A stretch of 64,000 bases of DNA from Rhodospirillales bacterium (GTDB lineage Bacteria; Pseudomonadota; Alphaproteobacteria; Micavibrionales; UBA1664), in the NCBI GenBank assembly GCA_023898805.1, contig CP060260.1, positions 992,001 to 1,056,000 of the forward strand, given 5' to 3'. The translations under genes and the position numbers were made by a program. The notes under the pieces were generated by a model, which was given only the letters and a program-made list of their open reading frames with translations, was not told the DNA's origin and made no database searches. This document shows, one piece after another, positions 47,533 to 57,660 of the stretch (position 1 is the stretch's first letter; each line of letters starts with the position of its first letter).

Positions 47533-48603
47533 TTAGAATTCCAGTTGGGTACCCAGGGTAACTTGGGTGCCTTTGTTGTCGGCCGTAGGAACGCCGCCAA
47601 CGTCGTTGGCTTTTTGGTACTGAACGGCGCCGCGGAACGTCATGCCCGGACCCCATTCGTAGATCGCGCCAGCGGTCCAGCGGTCAACGCCGGTTTTCTT
47701 AAGGCCGGTGCCGTTGCCCACGTTAACCGTGGTGTAGTTCAGACCCAGTTTGTAGGGGCCGGTGACGTAGTCGCCGCCGAACACCCAACCGGTGGTTTTG
47801 GTGTCAGCCGCTGCGTTTTGGTCGAAGTTGACGTAAGCAGCACCCAGACCGAAACCGCCGAAGCCGAAGCTCGTACCGACGTTCCAATCTTTCAGGTCAC
47901 GGCCGCTGTTGCGGGTGGCCTTGCTGTAACCAGCGCCGATGGCAGCGTCGACAGCGTCGAACGAACCTTCATAACGACCGGCAACTTCCCAGCCGTTTTT
48001 CAGATCGCCAGCGGTGTTCGAGGTGACCGAAGCGGCGGTGCCAGCCAGGTCGCCAGCGGAGGGCGACGGGGTGTAGCTGAAACCAGCTTGGAAGCCGTTG
48101 AACGACGGGGTGATGTAGGTGAACTTGTTGGTGTAGGCGAACGGAGCCTGGTCGTAACGCAGCGTGCCACCGTTGGCAGCCGTGAACGTGCCGATATCCG
48201 GGCGCGGACCGTCGACTTCGGCGTCAACCATCGGGGGAGCGACCTGGATCAGGTAGGCGATACCGTCTTCTTCACCGAGGTTGATACGGCCCCAGTTGGA
48301 GGACAGGTACAGGTAGGATTCTTCGATCGTCGAAGCGCCTTCCGAACGGTCAGCCAGAAGTTGGAAATAGGCACCGGCAGTGATGCCGTTGTCCAGCGCG
48401 ACTTCGCCGTTCAGGTGGATTTTCGCCTGTTTGCGGAAGTCGAATTTACGCAGGTTCGCGCCGTCTTGGTCGGTGTACACGGCGTAGCCGTTGATGTAAC
48501 CGCCGACGCCGAGTTGCAGCGCGGGATCTTCGGCGCGCGCCGGAGCGGCGGCGACGAAGGCAAGGCCAACAAGAGCGGCCGTGCTCATCAGAATTTTTTT
48601 CAT
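47533..48603 (-). CDS. Outer-membrane porin
   Basis: 356 aa. Signal peptide MKKILMSTAALVGLAFVAAA, cut near PARA. The mature chain starts EDPALQLGVGGYINGYAVYT and alternates amphipathic strands typical of trimeric porins (KIHLNGEVALDNGITAGAYF, SSNWGRINLGEEDG), ending with the aromatic GTQLEF. GGAGGAACC precedes the ATG at 48603. It should allow passive diffusion of small solutes across the outer membrane. Confidence 0.92.
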   Translation of the reverse strand: MKKILMSTAALVGLAFVAAAPARAEDPALQLGVGGYINGYAVYTDQDGANLRKFDFRKQAKIHLNGEVALDNGITAGAYFQLLADRSEGASTIEESYLYLSSNWGRINLGEEDGIAYLIQVAPPMVDAEVDGPRPDIGTFTAANGGTLRYDQAPFAYTNKFTYITPSFNGFQAGFSYTPSPSAGDLAGTAASVTSNTAGDLKNGWEVAGRYEGSFDAVDAAIGAGYSKATRNSGRDLKDWNVGTSFGFGGFGLGAAYVNFDQNAAADTKTTGWVFGGDYVTGPYKLGLNYTTVNVGNGTGLKKTGVDRWTAGAIYEWGPGMTFRGAVQYQKANDVGGVPTADNKGTQVTLGTQLEF

Positions 48604-48858
48604 CTTGGTTCCTCCATTGACCCTTGGCCGGGATGGCGTCGGGCATTTGTCAAAGCCCCGGTTGCGCCGGGACACTGCATGGAAACTCTCAAATTCGTTT
48701 CCTTGGGTCAACGAAACGGCCCGAAGCGGCCCGGCACTTTTTTCCCGGTCGTTGCATTTTTGCAACAGACGCGAACTACCGGCACAGCCGGAGGCGCTTG
48801 AGAACGCCTTTATACAATGCTAGATGAAAGGAAACACACCATCCGATCAAGGTTTGAA

Positions 48859-49377
48859 ATGACGCTTCGCCCCCTTCTTGTTGTCATAATGATGTCAACC
48901 TTTGCGCTCTCCGCCTGCGGTGGCCTTGAATCCGAGCCGAAATACCCCACCGGCGCCGACCGCGCCCAGACCGGCGACGACATCTATAAAAAACCGGACA
49001 GCGTTTTCGGCAAGGACGGGTTCAACCTGCTGGGCGGCAAATCCAAGAACGCGACCGATGTCATCACCGTCAATTCCTATTTGTGGCGCGCGGCGCTTGA
49101 TACGGTCAATTTCATGCCCCTGTCCACGGTTGACCCGTTCGGCGGCGTCATCCTGACCGACTGGTACGCCAGCCCCGACAAGCCGGGCGAACGTTACAAG
49201 CTCAATATTTTCGTGATGGGCAGCCAGCTGCGCTCCGACGGCATCAAGGTGTCGATGTTCAAGCAACGTGGCGGCAAGGACGTCGCGGTCGATCCCAAGG
49301 ACAACACGGAAATCGAGGATGCGATCCTGACCCGCGCCCGCGAACTGCGCATCGCCGCGCACGACGACGATCAATAA
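48859..49377 (+). CDS. DUF3576 lipoprotein
   Basis: 172 aa. Lipobox LSAC (Cys20) after a hydrophobic leader. The domain is marked by NATDVITVNSYLWRAALDTV, FMPLSTVDPFGGVILTDWY and YKLNIFVMGSQLRSDG. DUF3576 lipoproteins are found beside leuS in alphaproteobacteria, as here. Function unknown; probably outer-membrane periplasmic face. Confidence 0.88.
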   Translation: MTLRPLLVVIMMSTFALSACGGLESEPKYPTGADRAQTGDDIYKKPDSVFGKDGFNLLGGKSKNATDVITVNSYLWRAALDTVNFMPLSTVDPFGGVILTDWYASPDKPGERYKLNIFVMGSQLRSDGIKVSMFKQRGGKDVAVDPKDNTEIEDAILTRARELRIAAHDDDQ

Positions 49378-49476
49378 GGGACGATCAATAAACTTCGCCG
49401 CGCTTTTCCGCCAAACCAGTTGACGGGAGCCCCTCCCGTGATGAATGAATGGCGCCGTCAAACAGGCAGGAAACAG

Positions 49477-52059
49477 ATGTCCGAACGCTATAATATCAAG
49501 GAGACCGAGGCGAAATGGCGCGCGGTCTGGGCCGAGCGCAAGACTTTCGAGGTCGTCGAGGACCACGACAGGCCCAAATCCTACGTGCTGGCCATGCTGC
49601 CCTACCCTTCGGGCCGCATCCATGTGGGCCACGTGCGTAACTACACGCTTTCCGACGTCGTCGCGCGCTACCGCCGCGCCCTTGGATACAACGTTCTCAA
49701 CCCGATGGGCTGGGACGCGATGGGCCTGCCCGCCGAAAACGCGGCGATGGAACGCGGCGTCCACCCCAAGGACTGGACCTATCAGAACATCGCCCAGATG
49801 AAAAAGCAGCTTTTGTCGATGGGTCTGGCCATCGACTGGAGCCGCGAGGTCGCGACCTGCGACCCCGCCTATTACAAACATCAGCAAAAGATGTTCCTCG
49901 ACTTCTATAAAAACGACCTCGTCTACCGCAAGCGTTCGATGGTCAACTGGGACCCGGTTGAAAACACGGTGCTGGCCAACGAACAGGTGGTGGACGGGCG
50001 CGGCTGGCGTTCGGGCGCGCCGGTCGAACGCCGCACCCTTGACCAGTGGTTTTTCCGCATCACCCGGTACGCCGACGAATTGCTGGCGGCCATAGGGTCG
50101 CTCGACCGCTGGCCCGACAAGGTCCGCCTGATGCAGGAAAACTGGATCGGCAAATCGCAGGGCCTGCAATTCACCTTCGACGTAGCGCAATCGAGCGACA
50201 CATTGGAGGTATTCACCACACGCCCCGATACGCTGTTCGGCGCATCCTTTGCCGCCATGGCGGTCGACCACCCGCTGGCGCAGAAACTTTGCGCGGGCAA
50301 GCCGGGCTGGGACGAATTCGTGCGCGCCTGCCGTGCCGGCGGCACGTCCGAAGCCGCGATCGAACAGGCCGAAAAAATCGGCTTCGACACCGGCGTGCGC
50401 GTCAAACACCCCTTCCTGCCCGATGCGACGTTGCCGCTTTACGTCGCGAATTTCATCTTGATGGATTACGGTACCGGCGCGATTTTCGGCTGTCCCGCGC
50501 ATGACCAGCGCGACCACGAATTCGCGCGCAAATACGGGCTTCAAATCCTGCCCGTTATCGCGCCCGAAGGCGAAACGATCGACGTGCGCGAACAACCCTA
50601 TACCGGCCCCGGCGTGGCGGTGAATTCCGGTTTTCTCGACGGCATGGACGTCGAATCGGCCAAGGCCGCCGCGATCGCGAAAATGGAATCGCTGGGCCGC
50701 GGACGCGGCGTTACGCAATTCCGCCTGCGCGACTGGGGGGCGGTGCGCCAGCGTTACTGGGGGGCGCCGATCCCGATGATTCACTGCGCGGCCTGCGGCA
50801 CCGTACCCGTTCCGGAAAAGGACCTGCCGGTCGAACTGCCCTACGACATCAGTTACGACGCGCCCGATGGTACAAAAGGGGGCAACCCGCTTGACCGCCA
50901 CCCGTCGTGGAAACACGTCAAATGCCCGAAATGCGCCGGTGCCGCCACGCGCGAAACCGACACCATGGACACTTTCGTCGATTCCAGCTGGTACTTCCTG
51001 CGTTACCTCGACCCGAAAAACGAAAACGCGGCCTTCGACTCCGCGAAATCGCAATACTGGATGCCGGTCGACCAGTATATCGGCGGCGTCGAACACGCGG
51101 TCCTGCACCTTCTGTATTCGCGCTTCTTCATGCGCGCGCTGCGCGATTGCGGCTATCAGGTCCCCGACGAACCCTTCACCGGCCTGTTCACGCAAGGCAT
51201 GGTCACCCACGCGACCTACAAGGATGCGGACGGCAAATGGCTCTACCCCGCCGAGGTTGAACTGACCGAAAAAGGCGACTGGGTCAGATCGTCCGACAAA
51301 TCGCCGGTGACGCTGGGCCGCGTCGAAAAAATGTCCAAATCCAAAAAGAACGTGGTCGATCCCGACGACATTCTGGGCACTTACGGCGCCGATGCCGCGC
51401 GCCTGTTCATCCTTTCCGACAGCCCGCCCGAGCGCGATCTGGAATGGACCGAAGGCGGGATCGAGGGCGCGTGGCGTTTCATCAACCGCCTGCACCGCAT
51501 GCTTCAGGACGACATCGCCGAAATCAAGCTGACCGGCGTCAAGACGCCCGCGTCGTTTTCGTCCGCAGCGGCCGAGCTGCGCGGGCGGTCGCACCGCACC
51601 GCGGTGGGCGTCGCGCGCGACATCGAATCCTTCACCATGAACAAGGCGGTGGCCAAGATTCGCGAACTTGCGAATGCGATCGAGGGCTTCGCATCCAAAG
51701 ACGACGCCGACAAATGGGCCTTGCGCGAGGCATGGGAATTCCTGCTGCGCGTCGTCAACCCGATGACCCCGCATCTGGCCGAGGAATTGTGGGAACAGCT
51801 TGGCCACGACACGCTGCTTGCCGACACCCCGTGGCCCGAGGCGGACGAATCCCTGCTGGTGGCGGACACGCTCACGCTCGCGGTTCAGGTCAACGGCAAA
51901 TTGCGCGCGACCATCACCCTGCCCGCCGACGCCGACCGCGTCGCGGCGGAATCCGCCGCGATGGCCGAAGACGGGGTCAAACGCGCCCTTGACGGCCTGA
52001 CGGTCAAAAAAGTCATCGTCGTGCCGGGCCGCATCGTCAACATCGTCGCCGCGGCATAA
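49477..52059 (+). CDS. leuS: Leucyl-tRNA synthetase
   Basis: 860 aa. HIGH motif [15 protein letters not shown], editing domain ([10 protein letters not shown]), KMSKS motif [14 protein letters not shown], anticodon-binding C-terminus. AGGAAACAG supports ATG 49477 over an in-frame ATG at 49420. In related genomes leuS is followed by lptE and holA; here a lower-GC insert lies between leuS and lptE. Confidence 0.97.
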   Translation: MSERYNIKETEAKWRAVWAERKTFEVVEDHDRPKSYVLAMLPYPSGRIHVGHVRNYTLSDVVARYRRALGYNVLNPMGWDAMGLPAENAAMERGVHPKDWTYQNIAQMKKQLLSMGLAIDWSREVATCDPAYYKHQQKMFLDFYKNDLVYRKRSMVNWDPVENTVLANEQVVDGRGWRSGAPVERRTLDQWFFRITRYADELLAAIGSLDRWPDKVRLMQENWIGKSQGLQFTFDVAQSSDTLEVFTTRPDTLFGASFAAMAVDHPLAQKLCAGKPGWDEFVRACRAGGTSEAAIEQAEKIGFDTGVRVKHPFLPDATLPLYVANFILMDYGTGAIFGCPAHDQRDHEFARKYGLQILPVIAPEGETIDVREQPYTGPGVAVNSGFLDGMDVESAKAAAIAKMESLGRGRGVTQFRLRDWGAVRQRYWGAPIPMIHCAACGTVPVPEKDLPVELPYDISYDAPDGTKGGNPLDRHPSWKHVKCPKCAGAATRETDTMDTFVDSSWYFLRYLDPKNENAAFDSAKSQYWMPVDQYIGGVEHAVLHLLYSRFFMRALRDCGYQVPDEPFTGLFTQGMVTHATYKDADGKWLYPAEVELTEKGDWVRSSDKSPVTLGRVEKMSKSKKNVVDPDDILGTYGADAARLFILSDSPPERDLEWTEGGIEGAWRFINRLHRMLQDDIAEIKLTGVKTPASFSSAAAELRGRSHRTAVGVARDIESFTMNKAVAKIRELANAIEGFASKDDADKWALREAWEFLLRVVNPMTPHLAEELWEQLGHDTLLADTPWPEADESLLVADTLTLAVQVNGKLRATITLPADADRVAAESAAMAEDGVKRALDGLTVKKVIVVPGRIVNIVAAA

Positions 52060-52076
52060 AAAAACGGTCTAAAAAT

Positions 52077-52106
52077 TTGACACGCCGGTGCACCCGGCGT
52101 TATTAA
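52077..52106 (+). promoter_or_regulatory. Promoter-like element with a palindromic spacer
   Basis: TTGACA (52077-52082), 18 bases, TATTAA (52101-52106). The spacer contains CGCCGG-TGCAC-CCGGCG (52083-52099), a perfect inverted repeat. It could be an operator or, alternatively, the stem of a weak leuS terminator. It leads toward the small ORF at 52188. Confidence 0.4.
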
Positions 52107-52187
52107 AAAGAACGTCGCATATGAAAACGGGGGCTTGCGGCGGCCCCCCGGACCTTCCCTTTATCCGTTAAAACAAGGATCGTACCA

Positions 52188-52304
52188 ATGCTTACCCTTG
52201 ATGGCTCCCGGCCATATGCGCGTTTTGCGCCACCGCTTTCCACCACGATGACGATGCGCGCCCCCGGCATGGCTATGTCCATGCGCGGCGGCAAGCGCGC
52301 TTAA
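52188..52304 (+). CDS. Small Met-rich ORF (38 aa)
   Basis: Predicted peptide starts MLTLDGSRPYARFAPP and ends with Met-rich, basic sequence (MAMSMRGGKRA). AAGGA sits eight bases before the ATG. The whole 52060-52397 stretch otherwise holds only the promoter-like element and a short inverted repeat (GGTCCCCCGGACC near 52306). It may be a leader peptide or a real small protein; I cannot tell. Confidence 0.35.
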   Translation: MLTLDGSRPYARFAPPLSTTMTMRAPGMAMSMRGGKRA

Positions 52305-52397
52305 GGTCCCCCGGACCGGCGACTTGCCGCATCGAAGTGGAGGCCGCGCCCGCGCTTCCCGAAAAACAAGAAAACCGAAATTAAGCGGAACGCGCAT

Positions 52398-53147
52398 ATG
52401 CTGCAAAAAAAATGCGGGCTTGCCGAAACATTCGATCACGCAAGCCTTATCGAAGACACTTTGAAACGGTTTTTCCCCCGTACGTGGGATGTCGTTTATT
52501 ACTACGACCCCAAGCGTGGCAGAACACCAAGCGCAGAGGCGAGATTTTTGTCAGAAACCCTCGGCAACACACATAAGTTGCAAAGTCGGCGCGCACTTCA
52601 AGCCTATGAAAACGATCTGGCATTGACAATTCGACGCAACACGGGGCGTTTTTTACCTTTTGCCCCAGAAAACAAAGCTCTGGCCGGATATATAATGGTT
52701 GAAATTTTGGATGGGCCGAATGATCCGCGACTAAGGGATTTTTTCGGTAACGCCGTACTTGATAAAACACCATCGAGAACTCTGCTGGTCAGACTTTATG
52801 AAGAATTCGTTGTCAGGCACGAAATCACCCATGGCGTTGAACTATTCGAAAACCCACGTCACACCCTTCCCCCGATACGGCTTCGAGAAAGGCTTGCAGA
52901 CGCCAATGCCGTACTTTCACTTTTGCGCGACCACGGTGAAGCGGCCCTTTTCTTTATCCCTGCCTTGATAGCCGCCCGTGACGAACAAGCCAAAAATGGA
53001 ACCGGCGCTCACCACCAGACACAAGACGCCCTGCATCGCGTTTTTTCCTACGTCAAGGAAAGAGGGATCGCCGAATTTCGCGATATGGATGATCAAATCG
53101 TTTTTCAAACCGCGGCAAGGCTGGCCAACACCCTGACCCCATGCTAG
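52398..53147 (+). CDS. Putative HExxH metallopeptidase on a lower-GC insert
   Basis: 249 aa. The centre reads FVVRHEITHGVELF (His141, Glu142, His145) and 19 residues later RLRERLADAN, where Glu164 and Asp168 form the ExxxD element of gluzincin metallopeptidases. Flanking helices (DANAVLSLLRDHGEAALFF) fit such a fold. No signal peptide. Two 60-base samples I counted have 30 and 28 G+C, far below the neighbours, and it interrupts the usual leuS-lptE order, so recent acquisition is likely. Target unknown. Confidence 0.65.
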   Translation: MLQKKCGLAETFDHASLIEDTLKRFFPRTWDVVYYYDPKRGRTPSAEARFLSETLGNTHKLQSRRALQAYENDLALTIRRNTGRFLPFAPENKALAGYIMVEILDGPNDPRLRDFFGNAVLDKTPSRTLLVRLYEEFVVRHEITHGVELFENPRHTLPPIRLRERLADANAVLSLLRDHGEAALFFIPALIAARDEQAKNGTGAHHQTQDALHRVFSYVKERGIAEFRDMDDQIVFQTAARLANTLTPC

Positions 53148-53157
53148 CGTCTAGAAT

Positions 53158-53799
53158 ATGATGCGTACGCTTTACCTGATATTTGCCCTGCTTCTGGCCT
53201 TGCCCCTCGCCGCCTGCGGCCTGACGCCGGTTTACGGCAAATATGCGGGCGGGACGCACGCCGACGTCGCCGCGAAGATGGACCAAGTCTACATCGCCGT
53301 GATGCCCGACCGCCGCGGCCAGTCGCTGCGCAACGAGCTGATGGACCGCTTCTACCGCACCGGGCGCAAAAACCGGGCGGATGCGCCCTATGCCCTTTCG
53401 GTCGACCGCCTGACCGAAAGCAGCTACGGCTTGGGCATCGCCAAGGACGCGACCGCGACCCGCAGCCAGCTTAAGCTCTCCGGCACGCTGCGCCTGACCC
53501 GCGCCGACGGTGCCGTGGTACTGACCCGCGCTTTGACGGCGATTTCGTCCTTCAATACACTTTCAAGCCAGTACACGACGCTGGTCACAGAAAACGACGC
53601 CCGCGATCAGGCCGTCCGCGACATGGCCGGTCAGGTTACCGCGCTGGTCGAGCTCTATTTCTCGAATCCCGCCGCCTACCAACCGGGCAACGACCGGGCG
53701 ATCACGGGTTATAAAGACAAGCCGGAAACCGCGGCCGAGCGGTTGCACCGCGAACACGACCTCGATACCGAATACACAAGCACGACCCAGAACCCGTAA
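53158..53799 (+). CDS. lptE: LPS assembly lipoprotein LptE
   Basis: 213 aa. Lipobox LPLAACG (Cys20), then LTPVYGKYAGG and YIAVMPDRRGQSLRNELMDRF, the core of the alphaproteobacterial LptE/RlpB family. LptE plugs the LptD barrel in the outer membrane. ATG 53158 or 53161 are both possible. holA follows after 22 bases. Confidence 0.9.
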   Translation: MMRTLYLIFALLLALPLAACGLTPVYGKYAGGTHADVAAKMDQVYIAVMPDRRGQSLRNELMDRFYRTGRKNRADAPYALSVDRLTESSYGLGIAKDATATRSQLKLSGTLRLTRADGAVVLTRALTAISSFNTLSSQYTTLVTENDARDQAVRDMAGQVTALVELYFSNPAAYQPGNDRAITGYKDKPETAAERLHREHDLDTEYTSTTQNP

Positions 53800-53821
53800 T
53801 CCGGGGACCGGGAATACGGAC

Positions 53822-54841
53822 ATGAAACTCGCCTACCGCGATATCGAATCCTTCGTCGCGCGGCCAGCACCAGCCGCGCGGGTGATTCTGGTCTACGGCC
53901 CCGACCATGGGCTGGTGGCCGAACGCGGCAAGGCGATGGCCAAAACCCAGGTGCCGGATCTGGCCGACCCGTTCAACGTCGCTACGCTTACCGCCGCCCA
54001 ATTGCTCGACGACCCGGCCCGCCTGCATGACGAGGCGTTTGCCCAAAGCCTGATGGGCGGCAACCGCCTGATCCTGATCCGTGACGCCGCCGACGCGCTC
54101 GCCCCGCTGATCAAGGACTATTTGAAATCCCCCTCGCCCCATACCCTCACCATCATCGAGGCCGGGGAACTGGGCACCAAATCCGCCCTGCGCGCGCTGG
54201 CCGAAAAGGCCGAAAACGCGGCGGCCATCCCCTGTTATGTCGAGGACGAACGCGACCTCACCCGCTTTCTTCAGACCGCCGCGCGCGATTCGGGCCTTGG
54301 CTTCGATCGCGATGCGCTGGCGGCACTGGCGGGCGCGCTGGTCGGCGACCGCGCGGTCGCGCGTGGCGAATTTGAAAAACTTGCGCTTTATAAATTCGCC
54401 GATGCCGACAAAACCATCCACCTTGCGGATGTCGAAGCCTGCGTCGGCGACGTGCGTGCCCGCACTTTCGACGAACTGGTCCACGCCGTGGGCCAGGGCG
54501 ACGTCGCCCGCATGGGCGCAAGCCTTGCGGCGCTGACCCGCGAACAGACCGCGGCGGTGGCGATTCTACGCACCGTTCAGGGGCATTTCCGCCGCCTGTA
54601 CCAATGCCAGCTCAAGATCGAATCGGGTTCCGACCCGAAATCGGCGATGAAATCCCTCAACCCGCCGGTATTTTTCAAATTCGAAAGCGCGTTTCAGGCC
54701 CAGCTGCAACGCTGGCCGCGCCAGCGCATCGAGAACGTGCTTGGCGCGCTGAATGCGACCGAGGCCCAGACCAAACAGACCAACATGCCCGCCGATACGC
54801 TCTGCGCGCAGGTTTTACTGAAAATAGCCATGGCGGCTTGA
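53822..54841 (+). CDS. holA: DNA polymerase III subunit delta
   Basis: 339 aa. VILVYGPDHGLVAERGKAMA at the start and FAQSLMGGNRLILIRDA in the AAA-like part, with a helical C-terminus (FESAFQAQLQRWPRQRIEN). Delta opens the sliding clamp during replication. Follows lptE as in many proteobacteria. Confidence 0.95.
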   Translation: MKLAYRDIESFVARPAPAARVILVYGPDHGLVAERGKAMAKTQVPDLADPFNVATLTAAQLLDDPARLHDEAFAQSLMGGNRLILIRDAADALAPLIKDYLKSPSPHTLTIIEAGELGTKSALRALAEKAENAAAIPCYVEDERDLTRFLQTAARDSGLGFDRDALAALAGALVGDRAVARGEFEKLALYKFADADKTIHLADVEACVGDVRARTFDELVHAVGQGDVARMGASLAALTREQTAAVAILRTVQGHFRRLYQCQLKIESGSDPKSAMKSLNPPVFFKFESAFQAQLQRWPRQRIENVLGALNATEAQTKQTNMPADTLCAQVLLKIAMAA

Positions 54842-54928
54842 TGAACTGACCGGCCTTCAAATTCGTTGACATCAAAAGGCCACAAGGGCCTATTACCTGA
54901 AGTCCGCACCGATAAAAGGAATTTGAAC

Positions 54929-55681
54929 ATGCACAAGTCATTTTACACATTCACCATGGCCGCTGCCGCGTTGCTGGCGCTGGCCGCCCCGGCCCGCGCG
55001 ATGGACGATGCCGAACGCGCCCGCCAGATGAACGTCTACAAGACCTACCAGCAAACCGGCGAAGGCATGGTGACGACCACCACCGTAACCACCCAGACCA
55101 CGACCCAGCCGCCTGCCCCCTATGCTGCGGCGCCGGTCCCGGCCGAGCAAACCGACGATGCGGCCGGCAAGGGCCAGATGTCGCCGCTCAACGACAACGG
55201 CACGCCGATGAACATCGCGCCGCTTTCGCAAACCATGGGCGTGTCCAAATCCATGCACGAGCGCGAATTGCAGGCTTACGATGCCTATAAACGCAGCGAA
55301 CTGCCGGCGACCACCAGCACCACGGTAACGACCACCGATTCCCCGGTGATTGCGCCGCCCGCATCGACTACCGATCCGCTTGTTTCTACGACCACTGAAA
55401 AAACCACCACCACCGACTATACGGTCACCAGCCGCAAGGTGGGACTGGTCGGCAACAGGCCGTACCCGGCGCAAACCAGCGAAATGCAGGGCGGCGTGGT
55501 GCGCGACACCATCGTCAATGGCGTGACCCAGCCGCAACAGGTCGTGGTCCCCGATCAGGTGCAGGAAACGATCAAGGACGTCCATATCGGCGACGGCAAT
55601 TACTATTCGGGCAAACCCGCTGCGCAAGTGTACCAAAGCGACACCGTCAAGGTGATCGACACCGGAAGCTTTAACAACTGA
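54929..55681 (+). CDS. Thr-rich exported protein of unknown function
   Basis: 250 aa. Signal peptide (FYTFTMAAAALLALAAPARA). The mature chain has Thr runs (VTTTTVTTQTTTQPP, STTTEKTTTTDYTV) interspersed with conserved-looking blocks (DNGTPMNIAPLSQTMGVSK, ELQAYDAYKRSE). AAAGGA precedes the ATG at 54929. TTGACA at 54866 may be its -35. A terminator follows. Unrecognised; secreted or periplasmic. Confidence 0.7.
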   Translation: MHKSFYTFTMAAAALLALAAPARAMDDAERARQMNVYKTYQQTGEGMVTTTTVTTQTTTQPPAPYAAAPVPAEQTDDAAGKGQMSPLNDNGTPMNIAPLSQTMGVSKSMHERELQAYDAYKRSELPATTSTTVTTTDSPVIAPPASTTDPLVSTTTEKTTTTDYTVTSRKVGLVGNRPYPAQTSEMQGGVVRDTIVNGVTQPQQVVVPDQVQETIKDVHIGDGNYYSGKPAAQVYQSDTVKVIDTGSFNN

Positions 55682-55703
55682 TCAACCAATTGATCTATAA
55701 TAC

Positions 55704-55731
55704 AAAAAGCGCCATTTATGGGCGCTTTTTT
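55704..55731 (+). terminator. Terminator of the Thr-rich gene
   Basis: AAAAAGCGCC and GGCGCTTTTT form a ten-base stem with an ATTTATG loop and a six-T tail. Confidence 0.9.
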
Positions 55732-55773
55732 CATGGATGGCGGACCCTGGTCAGGTCTGGCCAGATAAATCCG

Positions 55774-56745
55774 TCACAGCCCCTTGCGCCCCGCACCGTG
55801 CGAAAGCCGGTGCAAAACGTCGTCCAGCTGGTCCAGATTGGCGTACTGGATGCTGATGCTCCCGGCGCGCGCGCCTTTCTTGCCCTTACGCACGCTGATC
55901 GTAACCGGCATGCCCAAGACCCCGGTCATCTCGCGTTCCAGCGCCAGCGTATCGGTATCCTTCTGCGGTCCGGCGCGCCCGCGGGTCAATTTACCCTTTT
56001 TCTTGTTGGTCAGCGCCTCGGCCTCGCGCACGCTTAATCCTCCCTCGACCATGGCCTTGGCCATGGCCGTCGGATCGGCGGCGGTAATCAGGGTGCGCGC
56101 ATGGCCGGCAGTCAACGTCCCCTCGCGCAGATATTGTTTGACCGGCTCCGGCAGGGTCAAAAGCCGGATCATGTTGGCGATATGGCTGCGCGATTTGCCC
56201 ACCGCGGCCGCCACCTTGTCCTGCGTATGGCCGAACCGGGTCATCAACTGCTGGTACGCCTCGGCCTCCTCCAGCGGGGAAAGATCCTCGCGCTGAAGGT
56301 TTTCGATCAACCCAAGTTCGAGCACCGCCTCGTCCGTAAGATATTGAATCGTAACGGGAACTTCGTGCAATTGCGCGGCCTGCGCGGCGCGCCAGCGGCG
56401 TTCGCCCGCCACGATTTCATAACGGTTTCCGGCCTCCGGCACCGGGCGCGCCAGAATCGGCTGCAACATGCCGTGCTGGAGGATCGACCCGGCCAAATCG
56501 TCCAGCGCCTCCTGCGTGAACACGCGGCGCGGCTGGTTCGGGTTGGGCCGCAGCCATTCCACCGGCATCATCCGGCTTCTGCCCGCGCTTTCGCCGGCGG
56601 TATCCTGGCCGACGCGGTCATTCGCGGTCTGCGGCGCCGCTTCCTCGTCACCGAACAGCGCATTCAACCCGCGCCCCAGCCCTTTTTTCCTGTTGTCCAC
56701 CTGCATGTCCTCTTGATTGGAAACATTCGCCGCGATCTGCGTCAT
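55774..56745 (-). CDS. parB: Chromosome-partitioning protein ParB
   Basis: 323 aa. N-terminal KKGLGRGLNALFG, CTP/parS-binding ParB/Srx core with VAGERRWRAAQ, HTH region (KVAAAVGKSRSHIANMIRL) and a C-terminal dimer domain. ATG 56706 is an alternative start. It pairs with parA upstream and with the parS sites 1-2 kb away. Confidence 0.96.
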   Translation of the reverse strand: MTQIAANVSNQEDMQVDNRKKGLGRGLNALFGDEEAAPQTANDRVGQDTAGESAGRSRMMPVEWLRPNPNQPRRVFTQEALDDLAGSILQHGMLQPILARPVPEAGNRYEIVAGERRWRAAQAAQLHEVPVTIQYLTDEAVLELGLIENLQREDLSPLEEAEAYQQLMTRFGHTQDKVAAAVGKSRSHIANMIRLLTLPEPVKQYLREGTLTAGHARTLITAADPTAMAKAMVEGGLSVREAEALTNKKKGKLTRGRAGPQKDTDTLALEREMTGVLGMPVTISVRKGKKGARAGSISIQYANLDQLDDVLHRLSHGAGRKGL

Positions 56746-56783
56746 CGTCCTGTCTTTCTATTCTCGTGCCTCAGACCCGCATC

Positions 56784-57587
56784 TCAGGCCGCCACGGCCT
56801 CGGCCTGCACCCGCTCCCGGCGCAGCATTTCCTTGGCCAGATGGATATAGGCCTGCGACCCCGGACACCCCATGTCATAGACGATGGCGGGCAGACCGTG
56901 GCTTGGCGCCTCCGACACGCGCACGTTGCGCGGAATGATGGTGGTATAGACCTTGGGCCCGAAAAACGCCCGCACATCCGCCGCCACCTGCTCGGAAAGC
57001 TTGTTGCGCCGGTCGTACATGGTCAGGACCACACCCTGAATCTCAAGCTGCGGGTTGAAATGCGCCTTGACCCGGTCAATGGTGCGCACAAGCTGGCTCA
57101 ACCCCTCCAGCGCATAGAATTCGCATTGCAAGGGCACCAACACCGCGTCCGCGGCGATCAGCGCGTTCAACGTGATCAGCGAAAGCGAGGGCGGACAATC
57201 GATCAAAATATAATCGTACCCGGCATCCTGCGCGCCCTGAACCCCGCGCAGCGCCTCGCGCAACCGGTATTCCCGGCGCTCGGCGGTCACAAGCTCGATA
57301 TCCGCGCCCGCCAGATGCAGCGAAGCAGGCACCACCCACAACCCGGGCACGCGAGTCTGCGTGGCGGCATGGCGCGGCCCGACATCACCGAACAGCAAGT
57401 CATAGGAACTGACGGCCCGTGCCTTGCGGTCGATGCCAAGACCGGTGGAGGCATTGCCTTGCGGGTCCAGATCGATCAGCAGCACGGATTTACCCACTGC
57501 GGCAAGAGATGTGGCAAGATTGACCGCGGTGGTGGTTTTACCCACCCCGCCTTTCTGGTTGGCGATGGCCAGAATACGGGACGTCAT
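56784..57587 (-). CDS. parA: Chromosome-partitioning ATPase ParA (Soj)
   Basis: 267 aa. Deviant Walker A ANQKGGVGKTTTAVNLAT, LLIDLDPQGNASTGLG and IDCPPSLSLIT (switch II/Walker B). It forms ATP-dependent gradients on DNA that pull ParB-parS complexes apart. Just upstream of parB in the same operon. Confidence 0.97.
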   Translation of the reverse strand: MTSRILAIANQKGGVGKTTTAVNLATSLAAVGKSVLLIDLDPQGNASTGLGIDRKARAVSSYDLLFGDVGPRHAATQTRVPGLWVVPASLHLAGADIELVTAERREYRLREALRGVQGAQDAGYDYILIDCPPSLSLITLNALIAADAVLVPLQCEFYALEGLSQLVRTIDRVKAHFNPQLEIQGVVLTMYDRRNKLSEQVAADVRAFFGPKVYTTIIPRNVRVSEAPSHGLPAIVYDMGCPGSQAYIHLAKEMLRRERVQAEAVAA

Positions 57588-57660
57588 GGCGCGTGAATTG
57601 CCCCCTTCATGAACGAATCGATATGGAATCGAATTCAGCTTAAAGCCCGGGGCAGGGGCG

